Below are positions 1-8,389 of a DNA stretch of 64,000 nt, piece by piece. A model generated the notes under the pieces. That model worked only from the letters and a program-made list of their open reading frames with translations. It did no database searches and was not told the origin of the DNA. Each line of letters opens with the position of its first letter. Position 1 is the first letter of the stretch. This stretch comes from Nitrospira_D sp019636945 (GTDB lineage: Bacteria > Nitrospirota > Nitrospiria > Nitrospirales > Nitrospiraceae), in contig NZ_JBLFBO010000002.1 of the NCBI RefSeq assembly GCF_047338595.1, positions 248,001-312,000 on the forward strand, given 5' to 3'. The position numbers and the translations under genes are program-made.

Positions 1-162
1 ACATTCGAGATCGGGCGACATGACCGTATGGACGGTCCCACCATGGAGATGCCCTGCTCGTCCATGCAGATGATCCGCGTCTGGATGCACATGGAACAAG
101 GGAACTGCCAGCATCCACAAGGACGTCCAGACCAGGACCATCAGGCGCGACCATGAAAGCAT
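1..162 (-). CDS. His-rich secreted protein, 5' end only
   Basis: Incomplete: only the first 54 codons are inside the window and the gene runs off the left edge. The ATG is at 162. The protein starts with a hydrophobic signal-like segment (residues 7-23) and then has seven histidines between residues 24 and 45, in pairs such as HVH, HLH and HTV. This looks like an exported metal-binding protein. It is divergent from the MFS gene and sits beside a copper-resistance operon, which suggests a role in metal handling; that is inference. I do not recognise a named family. Codon periodicity, the signal peptide and the His pattern support it as real. Confidence 0.6.
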   Translation of the reverse strand, partial: MLSWSRLMVLVWTSLWMLAVPLFHVHPDADHLHGRAGHLHGGTVHTVMSPDLEC

Positions 163-229
163 AGTACAGCCTAATCGTTTCACTGTATGAGGCTAGCACA
201 ATTACCCCTGTCCATCAATTGAGGAGCTT

Positions 230-1498
230 TTGCTTGTCCGCCACATTCGAGATAATGTCTGCAGCAACTCCTTCATGAGAAACCGTATGCCTCCTCCTCT
301 ACCGTCAGGCCAAACCAACCAGCGCCTCCCAACCGGGATCTGGGCACTCGGGTTCGTCAGTCTCATGATGGACGTCTCATCAGAGATGATCCATAGCCTG
401 CTCCCTCTGTTCATGGTCACAACCCTCGGGACAAGTGCCACTGCCGTGGGCATGGTCGAAGGCTTGGCCGAATCTCTCGCGCTAATGGTGAAAGTCTTTT
501 CCGGCATGCTCAGCGACTATCTGGGAAAGAGAAAGGCGCTCGCTGTTTTTGGCTATGCCTTGGGAGCCATGACAAAGCCATTGTTTGCCTTGGCCTCCAG
601 CCTTGACATGGTCCTTACCGCCCGTCTCATGGATCGGATCGGCAAGGGCATCCGTGGCGCACCTCGAGATGCACTTGTTGCTGATATCGCCCCACCCCAG
701 CTTCGTGGCGCAGCCTTTGGTCTGCGGCAGACGCTGGATACGGTCGGGGCCTTCCTTGGCCCGCTTGCGGCAACCAGTCTGATGGTGCTCTGGGCCGACG
801 ACTTCCGCGCCGTCTTTTGGATGGCAGTGATTCCCGGCGTCATGTCGGTCGCACTTTTGTTGTTCGGTGTTCAGGAACCGGCGACTCGACAGAATTACGG
901 CAGGGTTAACCCGATTCGCTGGGAAAACCTTTTCCGTTTAGGTCAGGCCTATTGGTGGGTGGTCGGGATCGGAGCCGTCTTCACCCTTGCCCGATTCAGC
1001 GAGGCCTTCCTTGTGCTTCGTGCGCAACTTGGAGGCATTCCCCTCGCACTAACCCCGCTCATCATGGTCGCGATGAATCTGGTCTATGCCGGCTCGGCCT
1101 ACCCATTTGGTAAACTCTCTGACCGCATGAGCCACACGAAATTGCTTATGCTTGGCCTGATCATCCTGATCGGAGCGGACGTGGTCTTAGCCCTTGGCGG
1201 TCATTGGAGCATGATGCTCTTGGGTGTGTGCCTATGGGGCCTGCACATGGGCATCACACAGGGCCTCCTCGCGACAATGGTCGCCGACACGGCGCCGGCT
1301 GATTTGCGTGGGACCGCCTACGGCCTGTTCAACCTGGCAAGCGGACTGGCCGTACTCGTCGCCAGTGTTCTCGCAGGTCTTCTGTGGGATCGACTCGGCG
1401 CACCAGCAACCTTCTATGCCGGTGCAGTTTTCTGTGGGCTCGCGATATTCGGCTTGGCTCTGCGTCCGGTGTGCGTTCAACCCGTTAGCTCTCGCTGA
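230..1498 (+). CDS. MFS transporter
   Basis: Major facilitator superfamily inner-membrane protein of about 420 residues with the usual 12 hydrophobic segments. The loop 2-3 motif is visible as GMLSDYLGKRKA (around residue 90) and a second conserved stretch DRIGKGIRGAPRDAL follows near residue 140; the second half has FGKLSDR near residue 300. The TTG at 230 follows GAGGAG at 221-226; ATGs at 275 and 287 give shorter versions that begin just before the first membrane helix. It converges on copB with 33 bp between stops. The substrate cannot be read from sequence; proximity to copper genes is suggestive only. Confidence 0.85.
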   Translation: MLVRHIRDNVCSNSFMRNRMPPPLPSGQTNQRLPTGIWALGFVSLMMDVSSEMIHSLLPLFMVTTLGTSATAVGMVEGLAESLALMVKVFSGMLSDYLGKRKALAVFGYALGAMTKPLFALASSLDMVLTARLMDRIGKGIRGAPRDALVADIAPPQLRGAAFGLRQTLDTVGAFLGPLAATSLMVLWADDFRAVFWMAVIPGVMSVALLLFGVQEPATRQNYGRVNPIRWENLFRLGQAYWWVVGIGAVFTLARFSEAFLVLRAQLGGIPLALTPLIMVAMNLVYAGSAYPFGKLSDRMSHTKLLMLGLIILIGADVVLALGGHWSMMLLGVCLWGLHMGITQGLLATMVADTAPADLRGTAYGLFNLASGLAVLVASVLAGLLWDRLGAPATFYAGAVFCGLAIFGLALRPVCVQPVSSR

Positions 1499-1531
1499 CC
1501 AACAATTACGAAGAGTTCTGCCCCCCTCCTC

Positions 1532-2395
1532 TCAAAACCATATCCTCAGGCCGACTACGAATCGTACTTGGCTCGGGTCTCCCCCCTGCCGGCGTACCAA
1601 CGTCGCCGTTTCACCGAAACTGCGGTCGAATGACACCCCGATATAAGGAGCGAATTCTCGCCGAATTTCGTAACGCAGGCGAGCCCCAAACTCAAGATTG
1701 TTCAGCCCCGAACCGGTCGTAAACTCTTCGACTTTTTGGATAGCCAGATTGGTTTCGAATCGCCCTTGAAGGATCAGTCGTTGCGTGAGCAGAAAGTCTT
1801 TTGTATAGGATAATCGAGCTGAAACAGCACCACGCTGATCAATAAACAGAGCAGATTCGAACTCATAATTATAGGGGACAATTCCCTGTAGCCCGATCAC
1901 CCCCATACCACGCGCCACATTCCCACCACGAAACGACTGGGTTTCCATTCGGCCACCAACCTGAATATCGTAGTGCTTCCAGACAAACCGGCCATAGAGC
2001 AGTTGGAAGTCCACATCGTAGTCGGCTTTGAACGCAGTATCCCGCTGCCCTTCACTCTTGAACCAGAGTCGATTGTAGTCTCCCCCGTACCAGCCTTCGA
2101 TGTCCCATCGGTAATCACTGTTGCTTCCCTCTCGGCCTGTACGAGGTCGATACTCGAGAACGTCGACCAACGTAAACAGCCGGTGTTCCCGATCCATGAC
2201 TGGACTGGGCCAGTCCGCTCGCAAAAGTCCATGCACCTGTGGTTCGGTTTGCGCCCGGTGCGGCGGGGCCAACACAACGCTCTCTAAACCGGAAGATCCG
2301 TGTCCGGATTCCGCCGCAACGGTCCCTACGCCCACGGCTATACTCAGGGCACAACCGACAAACCTCCCCCAGCAGCGTTGGATCGTTATCCCCAC
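1532..2395 (-). CDS. copB: Copper resistance protein B (CopB), outer membrane
   Basis: About 287 residues with an N-terminal signal segment (residues 8-28) and a run of amphipathic strands ending in a terminal aromatic (VGLRIWF), as expected of an outer-membrane beta-barrel. The stretch around residues 60-150 (VLEYRPRTG, DIEGWYGGDYNRLWFKSEG, QLLYGRF) is the conserved core of the CopB/PcoB family. It lies 19 bp after the multicopper oxidase, the normal copAB arrangement, and probably is co-translated with it. The start is GTG at 2395. Many CopB proteins carry a Met-rich N-terminal region; here the segment between signal and barrel is short and has almost no Met, so copper binding by that part is doubtful. 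Confidence 0.9.
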   Translation of the reverse strand: MGITIQRCWGRFVGCALSIAVGVGTVAAESGHGSSGLESVVLAPPHRAQTEPQVHGLLRADWPSPVMDREHRLFTLVDVLEYRPRTGREGSNSDYRWDIEGWYGGDYNRLWFKSEGQRDTAFKADYDVDFQLLYGRFVWKHYDIQVGGRMETQSFRGGNVARGMGVIGLQGIVPYNYEFESALFIDQRGAVSARLSYTKDFLLTQRLILQGRFETNLAIQKVEEFTTGSGLNNLEFGARLRYEIRREFAPYIGVSFDRSFGETATLVRRQGGDPSQVRFVVGLRIWF

Positions 2396-2414
2396 TGGTC
2401 ACATCTCTGACTGG

Positions 2415-4250
2415 TTATGGATCCACCTGAACAACGCGGAACATCCCTGCTTCCATATGTAGGAGGAGATGACAGTGAAAGGCCCAAGGCCCTGGCGCAT
2501 CGGCGCTAACGACGACAGACAATCGTTCAGCCGGCTTGACGACGACCGTGTGTTTCCGAGGAAGATACGCACCTGAACCGTTGTCGAGATACATCCACAT
2601 TCCGTGCAGATGAAGTGGATGTTCCATCATCGTGTCGTTGACAAAGGTCAGCCTCACTCGTTCACCGTAACGGAACCGGATCGGTTCCGGCGCATCAGAG
2701 TATGTCTTACCATCGAATGACCACATGTACCGCTGCATATGGCCGGTGAGATGCAGTTCGATCTCCCGGTCCGACGTTCGTTGGTCTGCGTAGGGAACGA
2801 GGCTTTTCAGGTCGGTGTAGACCAGCACGCGTCTAGGGCTCTGCTCAAATCCTCTGCCTGGTTCGTGCATCCGACTTCGGGAATATTCCGCGACCGTTTG
2901 GTTACCGGTTCCATGGTGGTCGGGACCATGCTTCACCGGTGTGGCACCTGGGATCGGAGAACGACCTTGAGCATGAGTCTCCATGCCCGACCTGTGCCCC
3001 AAACCTTGGCCATGCGTCATGTCATGACCCTCTGAATCGCCATGCGACTGTTTCATGCCAGACACATCCTCCCCCATGACATGGCCAGTATGGCCGCCGC
3101 CATGATTCGCCATCCCCATGTCTTCCATGGTTCGAAGCGGCCGGGGACGGCGCTCCGGGATGTCCGCACTCATGCCAGGACGAGGGGCAAGGGTCCCACG
3201 AGCATACCCGCTCCGATCCATGGTTTCGGCAAAAATCGTGTACGCGCGGTCCTCGGTCGGTTGAATCAGCACATCGTAGGTTTCTGCAGGACCAACACGA
3301 AACTCCTCAACTGCAACCGGTTGCACGTTTTGCCCATCAGCCTGGACCACCGTCATGGTCAACCCTGGAATGCGAACGTCATAAAACGTCATCGCTGCAG
3401 CATTAATGAAACGCAGCCGCACTCGTTCGCCCTGCCGAAAGAGGCCGGTCCAATTGTCTACCGGAGGCAGGCCGTTCATGAGATAGCTGAAGGTAGCGCC
3501 GGTTACGTCGGAAAAGTCGGTTGGATCCATGCGCATCTCATCCCACATCACATAATTCCACATCGCCGACCAGAATCCCCACCGCTTTGCGTCTGAGACA
3601 AACTCCTGTGCATCACGCTTCTGGAAGTTGTAATAGCCGGAGGACTTCTTGAGGTGGTCCATCATGGCTTCAGACGACTCGCCGCTCCATTCCGAAAGCA
3701 TAACGACATACTCCCGGTCATACTGAAACGGGTCCGGTTCAATCGGATCGAGAATCATCGGCCCATACATGCCTTGTAATTCCTGACCACCGGAGTGGCT
3801 GTGATACCAGTAGGTCCCGCTTTGCTTGATGGGGAAAGAATAGCTGTAGGTCTCTCCAGGCTGAATGCCCCTGAAGCTCACCCCGGGAACTCCATCCATG
3901 TGCGAGGGCAAGAGTATCCCGTGCCAGTGAATCGATGAGTCCTCCATCAACCGATTCGTCACACGGATCGTGACGTCCTGACCTTCTCTTAAACGGATAA
4001 GCGGGCCAGGGATGGTCCCGTTGATTGTCGTAGCAGTCCCAGTTTGCCCATCCATCGTGAAGGATCGTTCACTGATCACCAGGTCAATCACCTCGCCTCT
4101 GAGTGTCGAGGAGCCTGGATCGGAATGAGCGGCAGGAAGCAACGTATGATTCACACAGGAAGGAAGAAGCGGATACACTGCGGCGAGCAACCCTAACGCT
4201 CCTGCCTGCTTAAGCAGGAGACGTCTGGATATAATCTGGTCATTCCTCAT
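2415..4250 (-). CDS. copA: Multicopper oxidase CopA/PcoA, Tat-exported
   Basis: Periplasmic multicopper oxidase of the copper-resistance CopA family, 611 residues. A twin-arginine signal is visible at residues 8-12 (SRRLL) followed by a hydrophobic stretch and a possible lipobox-like Cys near residue 32. Copper ligands are present: HWHG near residue 108, HSHSGG near 150, HPLHLHGMW near 540 and HCHLLLHMEAGM near 590, giving the type 1 and trinuclear sites. A 70-residue insert around residues 375-450 is very rich in His and Met (for example MANHGGGHTGHVMG), a likely extra copper reservoir. It follows the P-type ATPase by 24 bp and precedes copB, so the three form an operon. Expected role: oxidising Cu(I) in the periplasm. 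Confidence 0.93.
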   Translation of the reverse strand: MRNDQIISRRLLLKQAGALGLLAAVYPLLPSCVNHTLLPAAHSDPGSSTLRGEVIDLVISERSFTMDGQTGTATTINGTIPGPLIRLREGQDVTIRVTNRLMEDSSIHWHGILLPSHMDGVPGVSFRGIQPGETYSYSFPIKQSGTYWYHSHSGGQELQGMYGPMILDPIEPDPFQYDREYVVMLSEWSGESSEAMMDHLKKSSGYYNFQKRDAQEFVSDAKRWGFWSAMWNYVMWDEMRMDPTDFSDVTGATFSYLMNGLPPVDNWTGLFRQGERVRLRFINAAAMTFYDVRIPGLTMTVVQADGQNVQPVAVEEFRVGPAETYDVLIQPTEDRAYTIFAETMDRSGYARGTLAPRPGMSADIPERRPRPLRTMEDMGMANHGGGHTGHVMGEDVSGMKQSHGDSEGHDMTHGQGLGHRSGMETHAQGRSPIPGATPVKHGPDHHGTGNQTVAEYSRSRMHEPGRGFEQSPRRVLVYTDLKSLVPYADQRTSDREIELHLTGHMQRYMWSFDGKTYSDAPEPIRFRYGERVRLTFVNDTMMEHPLHLHGMWMYLDNGSGAYLPRKHTVVVKPAERLSVVVSADAPGPWAFHCHLLLHMEAGMFRVVQVDP

Positions 4251-4274
4251 CGTTGAGCTGCACGCCCAAGGTGA

Positions 4275-6914
4275 TTAGAGCGCCAGTTTACGCAAACGGA
4301 GCGCGTTGGAGATCACGGAGACGGAACTAAACGTCATCGCAGCACTGGCTATCATGGGGCTAAGAAGCACGCCAAAGAGCGGATACAATACTCCAGCCGC
4401 CACCGGCACACCCACGAGATTATAGACGAAGGCAAAGAAGAGATTCTGTCGGATATTCCGCATCGTCGCTTTGCTCAACCGTCTGGCCCGAACCAACGCA
4501 CGAAGATCGCCCTTGACCAGCGTCATCCCTGCACTTTCAATTGCGACGTCGGCACCGGTTCCCATTGCGATACCGACATCGGCGAACGCCAGAGCCGGCG
4601 CATCATTGACCCCGTCCCCCGCCATCGCCACGACGCGACCCTCTGCTTTCAATTGGGCGACAACCTCGCCTTTCTGGTTGGGCAACACTCCGGCTCTGAC
4701 ATCGTCAAGGCCTAACCGTCTGCCCACGGCATTGGCTGTCTGCTGATGATCGCCAGTCAACATCACCAGCCGGATCCCGTCCTCTCTCAGCATGCGGACA
4801 GCATCTCCGGTCGAGGCCTTGATCGGATCCGCCACGCCCAGCAAACCTCCTGCTTTTTTGTCGATCCCGACAAAGACGACCGTCTGTCCTTCTTGCCTGA
4901 GTCGGTCTGCCTCTGCTTCAAGTGTGGTCAGCTCACCGCCCGTCACACCGATTGTCTCCCTCAAAAATGCCGCCGTCCCGATGGCCACAGAATTATTCTC
5001 AACAAGACCGGAGACTCCTTTGCCTGTGGTTGATTGAAACTCTCTCGACGCAACCGTGGAAATCCCGCGGCTCCGTGCGCCGGCCACGATAGCCCCTGCC
5101 AGCGGATGCTCACTTCCCTGTTCAAGACTCGCAGCCAAACGGAGCACTTCTTGTTGGCTCCAGGCAGGAGTCGTATGGATTGTCATCAAGGCCGGCTTCC
5201 CCTCGGTTAAGGTTCCGGTCTTGTCAAACACGATCGTATCCACCTTGCCCAAGACCTCAAGCGCTTCTGCCTTCTTCACGAGCACACCTGCTGTCGCCCC
5301 CCGTCCTGTCCCGACCATGATCGACATGGGTGTCGCTAACCCCAAGGCGCACGGGCAGGCAATGATCAGTACCGCCACGGCATTCACAAGCGCATAGGCC
5401 AGCTTGGGTTCAGGCCCCCAGAGAACCCAAGCAATCGCTGTCAGAACGGCGACCGACACGACAAGCGGTACAAAGTACCCCGCTGCAACGTCGGCCACCC
5501 GTTGAATCGGAGCACGGCTCCGCTGCGCATCACTGACCATCTGAACGATCCTTGCGAGCAACGTCTCGCGACCAACCCGTTGCGCCCGCATGAGTATGCT
5601 CCCGGTGCCATTCATCGTCCCGCCGGTCACGGGCACTCCGATCTCCTTCGCGATGGGAATCGATTCCCCCGTGATCATCGACTCATCAACCGAGGTACTC
5701 CCTTCCACCACCACCCCGTCGACCGGCACCCGTTCACCCGGGCGCACGCGCAACCGGTCCCCCACATGCACCTGATCCAGTGAAACATCTTCCTCGCTCC
5801 CATCCGGACGGACCAATCGTGCTGTCGCCGGAGCCAGTCGCAAGAGACTCTTGATCGCGGAACTCGTCTGACTCCTCGCCCGCAGTTCCAACACCTGTCC
5901 GAGCAACACCAGCACTGTAATCATGGCGGCTGCTTCAAAATAGACAGCAACAGTTCCGTCAGGTCGATGAAAGGATGCAGGCAGGAGCGTTGGTAGCAGC
6001 GTCGCCAGCACACTGTATCCAAAGGCGGCCCCGGTCCCAATGGCGATCAGTGTGAACATGTTCGGCGCGCTGTTCACGATGGAAGCCCACCCACGTTGAA
6101 AGAACGGCGCGCCGCCCCAAAGCACCACCGGGGTAGCCAGCAGCAGCTGCGCCCAGTTCAGCACCACCCCTCCAAACCGATGGTGGAGCGGCATGCCGGG
6201 AATCATGTCGGACATGGCGATGAGCATCCCCAACACCGCTGGTCCCAGGCAGATCCAAAATCGGCGACTCATGTCCTCCAATTCAGGGTTGCCAACGTCT
6301 TCCGCTGAGACTACTTTGGGCTCAAGCGCCATTCCACAGATCCGGCAGGCTCCCGGTTGAGTCTCGAGCACCTCCGGATCCATTGGACAGACATACTCGA
6401 CGACGCCACCTGCAGGAATCGCAACAGGTTTGGGGACTCGCTGACCAGGTGGAAGCAGGTAATACTCAGGATCATCACGAAATTTTTCAAGGCACCGCGT
6501 GGCACAGAAGTAATACCTTTCTCCCCGATACTCGTATGAACCGGCAGCCGTGGCAGGTTGCACCGTCATCCCGCAGACTGGATCAATCTTGCCCTGCCGG
6601 ACCGGCTGCATCATGGGAAGCGGCTTGCGGGAAGACGGCATTGCGACAAGATTGACCGGCTTCTTGCTGAGTGCATGCTCGGGATCCATGCGAAACCGTT
6701 CCACACACGACACCGCGCAGAAATAGTAGGTCGTACCTTTATAATCATGCTGACCCGCTGCTCGGGTTGGATCGACGCTCATCCCGCAAACGGGGTCGAC
6801 CTCCGTCTTACCGTGAGCACGCGAAGCATCATGTGTATCTTGCATGTCTTCACTCATGTGAGCATGTCCTGCATGCGGTCTCCCGCAACATCCGTTCGAT
6901 GATTCATTCATCAT
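4275..6914 (-). CDS. Cu+-exporting P1B-type ATPase with two YHS domains
   Basis: Inner-membrane copper ATPase of about 880 residues. Order of parts: His/Cys-rich N-terminus, YHS domain 1 (residues about 40-90), YHS domain 2 (about 110-160), a short metal-binding domain with CPMDPEV and CRICGM (about 180-210), then the transporter core with TGES, the membrane copper site CPC (IACPCALGLATP), phosphorylation motif DKTGTLT and GDGVNDAP. YN in transmembrane helix 7 and MTFSS in helix 8 match the Cu+ (P1B-1) signature. There is no classical HMA domain; YHS domains take its place. Start chosen at ATG 6914 because GGAGT lies 7 nt upstream; an upstream in-frame ATG at 6932 lacks this. First gene of the ATPase-copA-copB operon. 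Confidence 0.93.
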   Translation of the reverse strand: MMNESSNGCCGRPHAGHAHMSEDMQDTHDASRAHGKTEVDPVCGMSVDPTRAAGQHDYKGTTYYFCAVSCVERFRMDPEHALSKKPVNLVAMPSSRKPLPMMQPVRQGKIDPVCGMTVQPATAAGSYEYRGERYYFCATRCLEKFRDDPEYYLLPPGQRVPKPVAIPAGGVVEYVCPMDPEVLETQPGACRICGMALEPKVVSAEDVGNPELEDMSRRFWICLGPAVLGMLIAMSDMIPGMPLHHRFGGVVLNWAQLLLATPVVLWGGAPFFQRGWASIVNSAPNMFTLIAIGTGAAFGYSVLATLLPTLLPASFHRPDGTVAVYFEAAAMITVLVLLGQVLELRARSQTSSAIKSLLRLAPATARLVRPDGSEEDVSLDQVHVGDRLRVRPGERVPVDGVVVEGSTSVDESMITGESIPIAKEIGVPVTGGTMNGTGSILMRAQRVGRETLLARIVQMVSDAQRSRAPIQRVADVAAGYFVPLVVSVAVLTAIAWVLWGPEPKLAYALVNAVAVLIIACPCALGLATPMSIMVGTGRGATAGVLVKKAEALEVLGKVDTIVFDKTGTLTEGKPALMTIHTTPAWSQQEVLRLAASLEQGSEHPLAGAIVAGARSRGISTVASREFQSTTGKGVSGLVENNSVAIGTAAFLRETIGVTGGELTTLEAEADRLRQEGQTVVFVGIDKKAGGLLGVADPIKASTGDAVRMLREDGIRLVMLTGDHQQTANAVGRRLGLDDVRAGVLPNQKGEVVAQLKAEGRVVAMAGDGVNDAPALAFADVGIAMGTGADVAIESAGMTLVKGDLRALVRARRLSKATMRNIRQNLFFAFVYNLVGVPVAAGVLYPLFGVLLSPMIASAAMTFSSVSVISNALRLRKLAL

Positions 6915-6960
6915 GTGTCCGACTCCTTTCATTGTATCCGGTATGGCAACTTATTGTCGC

Positions 6961-7001
6961 CTTCAGCATTACAGACGGAGCAGGTCTTCAGATATTACAG
7001 A
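6961..7001 (-). promoter_or_regulatory. Tandem repeat in the copper-operon leader
   Basis: Two copies of nearly the same 15-16 bp word, CTTCAGCATTACAGA (6961-6975) and CTTCAGATATTACAGA (6986-7001), start 25 bp apart. They lie 47-87 bp upstream of the ATPase start codon. The second copy also sits in an inverted repeat, GTCTTC (6984-6989) and GAAGAC (7000-7005). Tandem sites at about 2.5 helical turns fit binding of a regulator or a promoter recognised by the neighbouring ECF sigma factor, but no known operator consensus was recognised. Confidence 0.4.
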
Positions 7002-7082
7002 AGACTACGGGATAAACGTGATGGAGCGAAACAGGGGGAAAACCACCGAAATCAATGTAAGTTGTATAGACGGGGCAGCCTG

Positions 7083-7640
7083 TTATCCACAGGCGCAGTT
7101 GAGGCACCCGTGTTTACTGCAGATCCCGCATGCGTCTTCGAGAGAAGCCCGCAAGGATTGACGAGCTCGGTACAAGCGAACCGTTAGATTGTTCCGTGAT
7201 ATCTTGAGTTCTTTTGCAACCTGTTCTGGTGATTCGCCACCGAGATCGATGCGCTTGATGAGATCTGCATAGTTTCCTCGGAGGCTCGGAATAAGATCGT
7301 GAAGGCAGGCACATGCGGTAGCCTGTATCTCATCAAGAGCTGGTTCCTGGAGGGTGCCGGAAAGAGTCGACTCCTCCAGGAAGGCTTGATTACGGCGAGC
7401 CTCAGCTCCCTGTGCACGGTAATAATCGGCTATCGCATGACGAAGGATGCGGTAGAACCAGGCAAGCACACTTTCCTCATTGTGCAATGAGTGAGCGGAG
7501 GCGACTGCTCGGGCGAAGCTTTGTTGAAGAACATCGTCCACGATGGCTTCTTCACCGACCCGACGGCGAACAAACTTCCTGAGGGCCGATTCATCCTCCA
7601 GAAGGCGTTGAATGATGCCGTGTGCCTTACCCTCCGCCAT
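7083..7640 (-). CDS. ECF sigma factor with Cys-rich tail (CorE/ECF44-like)
   Basis: About 185 residues. Region 2 (residues 20-80, with DDVLQQSFARA and WFYRILRHAIADYYR) and region 4 (115-170, with SPEQVAKELKISRNNLTVRLYRAR) are clear. Two features set it apart: a CxC pair (about C111 and C113) in the linker between the sigma domains, and a C-terminal tail with five more cysteines, CGICSKHGCLNCACG. This is the layout of the copper-responsive CorE sigma factors of Myxococcus, whose CxC motif and Cys-rich tail bind the metal so that no anti-sigma is needed. It stands directly before the copper operon, and no anti-sigma gene is next to it. ATG 7640 is used; GTG 7643 is possible. It follows the DsbA-like gene by about 15 bp. 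Confidence 0.87.
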   Translation of the reverse strand: MAEGKAHGIIQRLLEDESALRKFVRRRVGEEAIVDDVLQQSFARAVASAHSLHNEESVLAWFYRILRHAIADYYRAQGAEARRNQAFLEESTLSGTLQEPALDEIQATACACLHDLIPSLRGNYADLIKRIDLGGESPEQVAKELKISRNNLTVRLYRARQSLRASLEDACGICSKHGCLNCACG

Positions 7641-7656
7641 CACAAATCGTCTTCCG

Positions 7657-8313
7657 TTACTTTTTTACATCCGCTTCGAGAATGCTTCGAATGATGGTGA
7701 GAACGTTCTCCGGCGTCATGTTCACCCCATCGACCTTAATGTTTCCGTCCAAGAGGATTGAGGGCGTCGACGACACCTTGATCCGCTCACCCCACTTCCG
7801 CCCCTCTTCAAACAGCTTGGCCGGTTTTCCACTTTCCATCCCAGCCTCAAACGCCGCCACATCCAAACCGACCTCCTTGATCAGCAAGGAGCGAATCGAG
7901 CGATCCAACACTCCATCGAGTTTTTCCTTGTGAATGGTGCGAAACAAGACGGCTTTCATCTGATCGCCCTTGCCCATCATCTTGGCCTGCTCATACATAT
8001 CAAAGGGGGTCGGCAGCTTCCCCGGGATAACTGGAAAACCAACCATTGTAACTTCAACGCGATTCCCGAACTCTTTCAGGAGGAGAGGAACCCCTGTCTC
8101 TTCGAAGTGATGACAATGCGGACAATAGAAATCCGCAAACTCGATGACTTTGACTTTCCCCGGTTGATGGGTGGACGTCTCATCCTTGAGAATCTCGAAT
8201 TTCCCCTTCAGCTCCGGCTTGGTTGCCTGTGCGGCAAGTGGGGCAAGCACCAATCCCGCCACTCCCATCGCCCAGACCACCGCCGTCCACCTCGACCTCG
8301 TCCGATTCTTCAT
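7657..8313 (-). CDS. DsbA-family thiol oxidoreductase, periplasmic
   Basis: 218 residues with a signal peptide (about residues 1-30, ending AAQA) and a thioredoxin fold. The active site is CPHC at residues 64-67 in FADFYCPHCHHFEE, as in DsbA. The cis-proline region is visible as VSSTPSILLDG near residue 185. It probably oxidises or isomerises cysteines of exported proteins. The gene has a strong Shine-Dalgarno (AAAGGAGTCGGAC before ATG), the same leader sequence as the copper ATPase gene. It is the first gene of a dsbA-sigma pair placed upstream of the copper operon, so its clients may be metal-binding secreted proteins; that link is inferred. Confidence 0.9.
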   Translation of the reverse strand: MKNRTRSRWTAVVWAMGVAGLVLAPLAAQATKPELKGKFEILKDETSTHQPGKVKVIEFADFYCPHCHHFEETGVPLLLKEFGNRVEVTMVGFPVIPGKLPTPFDMYEQAKMMGKGDQMKAVLFRTIHKEKLDGVLDRSIRSLLIKEVGLDVAAFEAGMESGKPAKLFEEGRKWGERIKVSSTPSILLDGNIKVDGVNMTPENVLTIIRSILEADVKK

Positions 8314-8349
8314 GTCCGACTCCTTTCTCAGATTAAGTGGGCGAGGGCT

Positions 8350-8389
8350 ATTATAACGGATGGAGAGCCCATGTGCGCTTTGTTATAAT
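8350..8389. promoter_or_regulatory. Divergent -10 boxes between dsbA-like and slp-like genes
   Basis: The short divergent spacer contains near-consensus -10 hexamers for both directions: TATAAT read on the minus strand at 8350-8355, overlapping TATAAC on the plus strand at 8352-8357, and TATAAT on the plus strand at 8384-8389. No good -35 element was found at the usual distance for any of them, so they may depend on an activator or may be chance. The box at 8384 would lie inside the slp-like gene if its GTG 8373 start is right. Confidence 0.35.
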
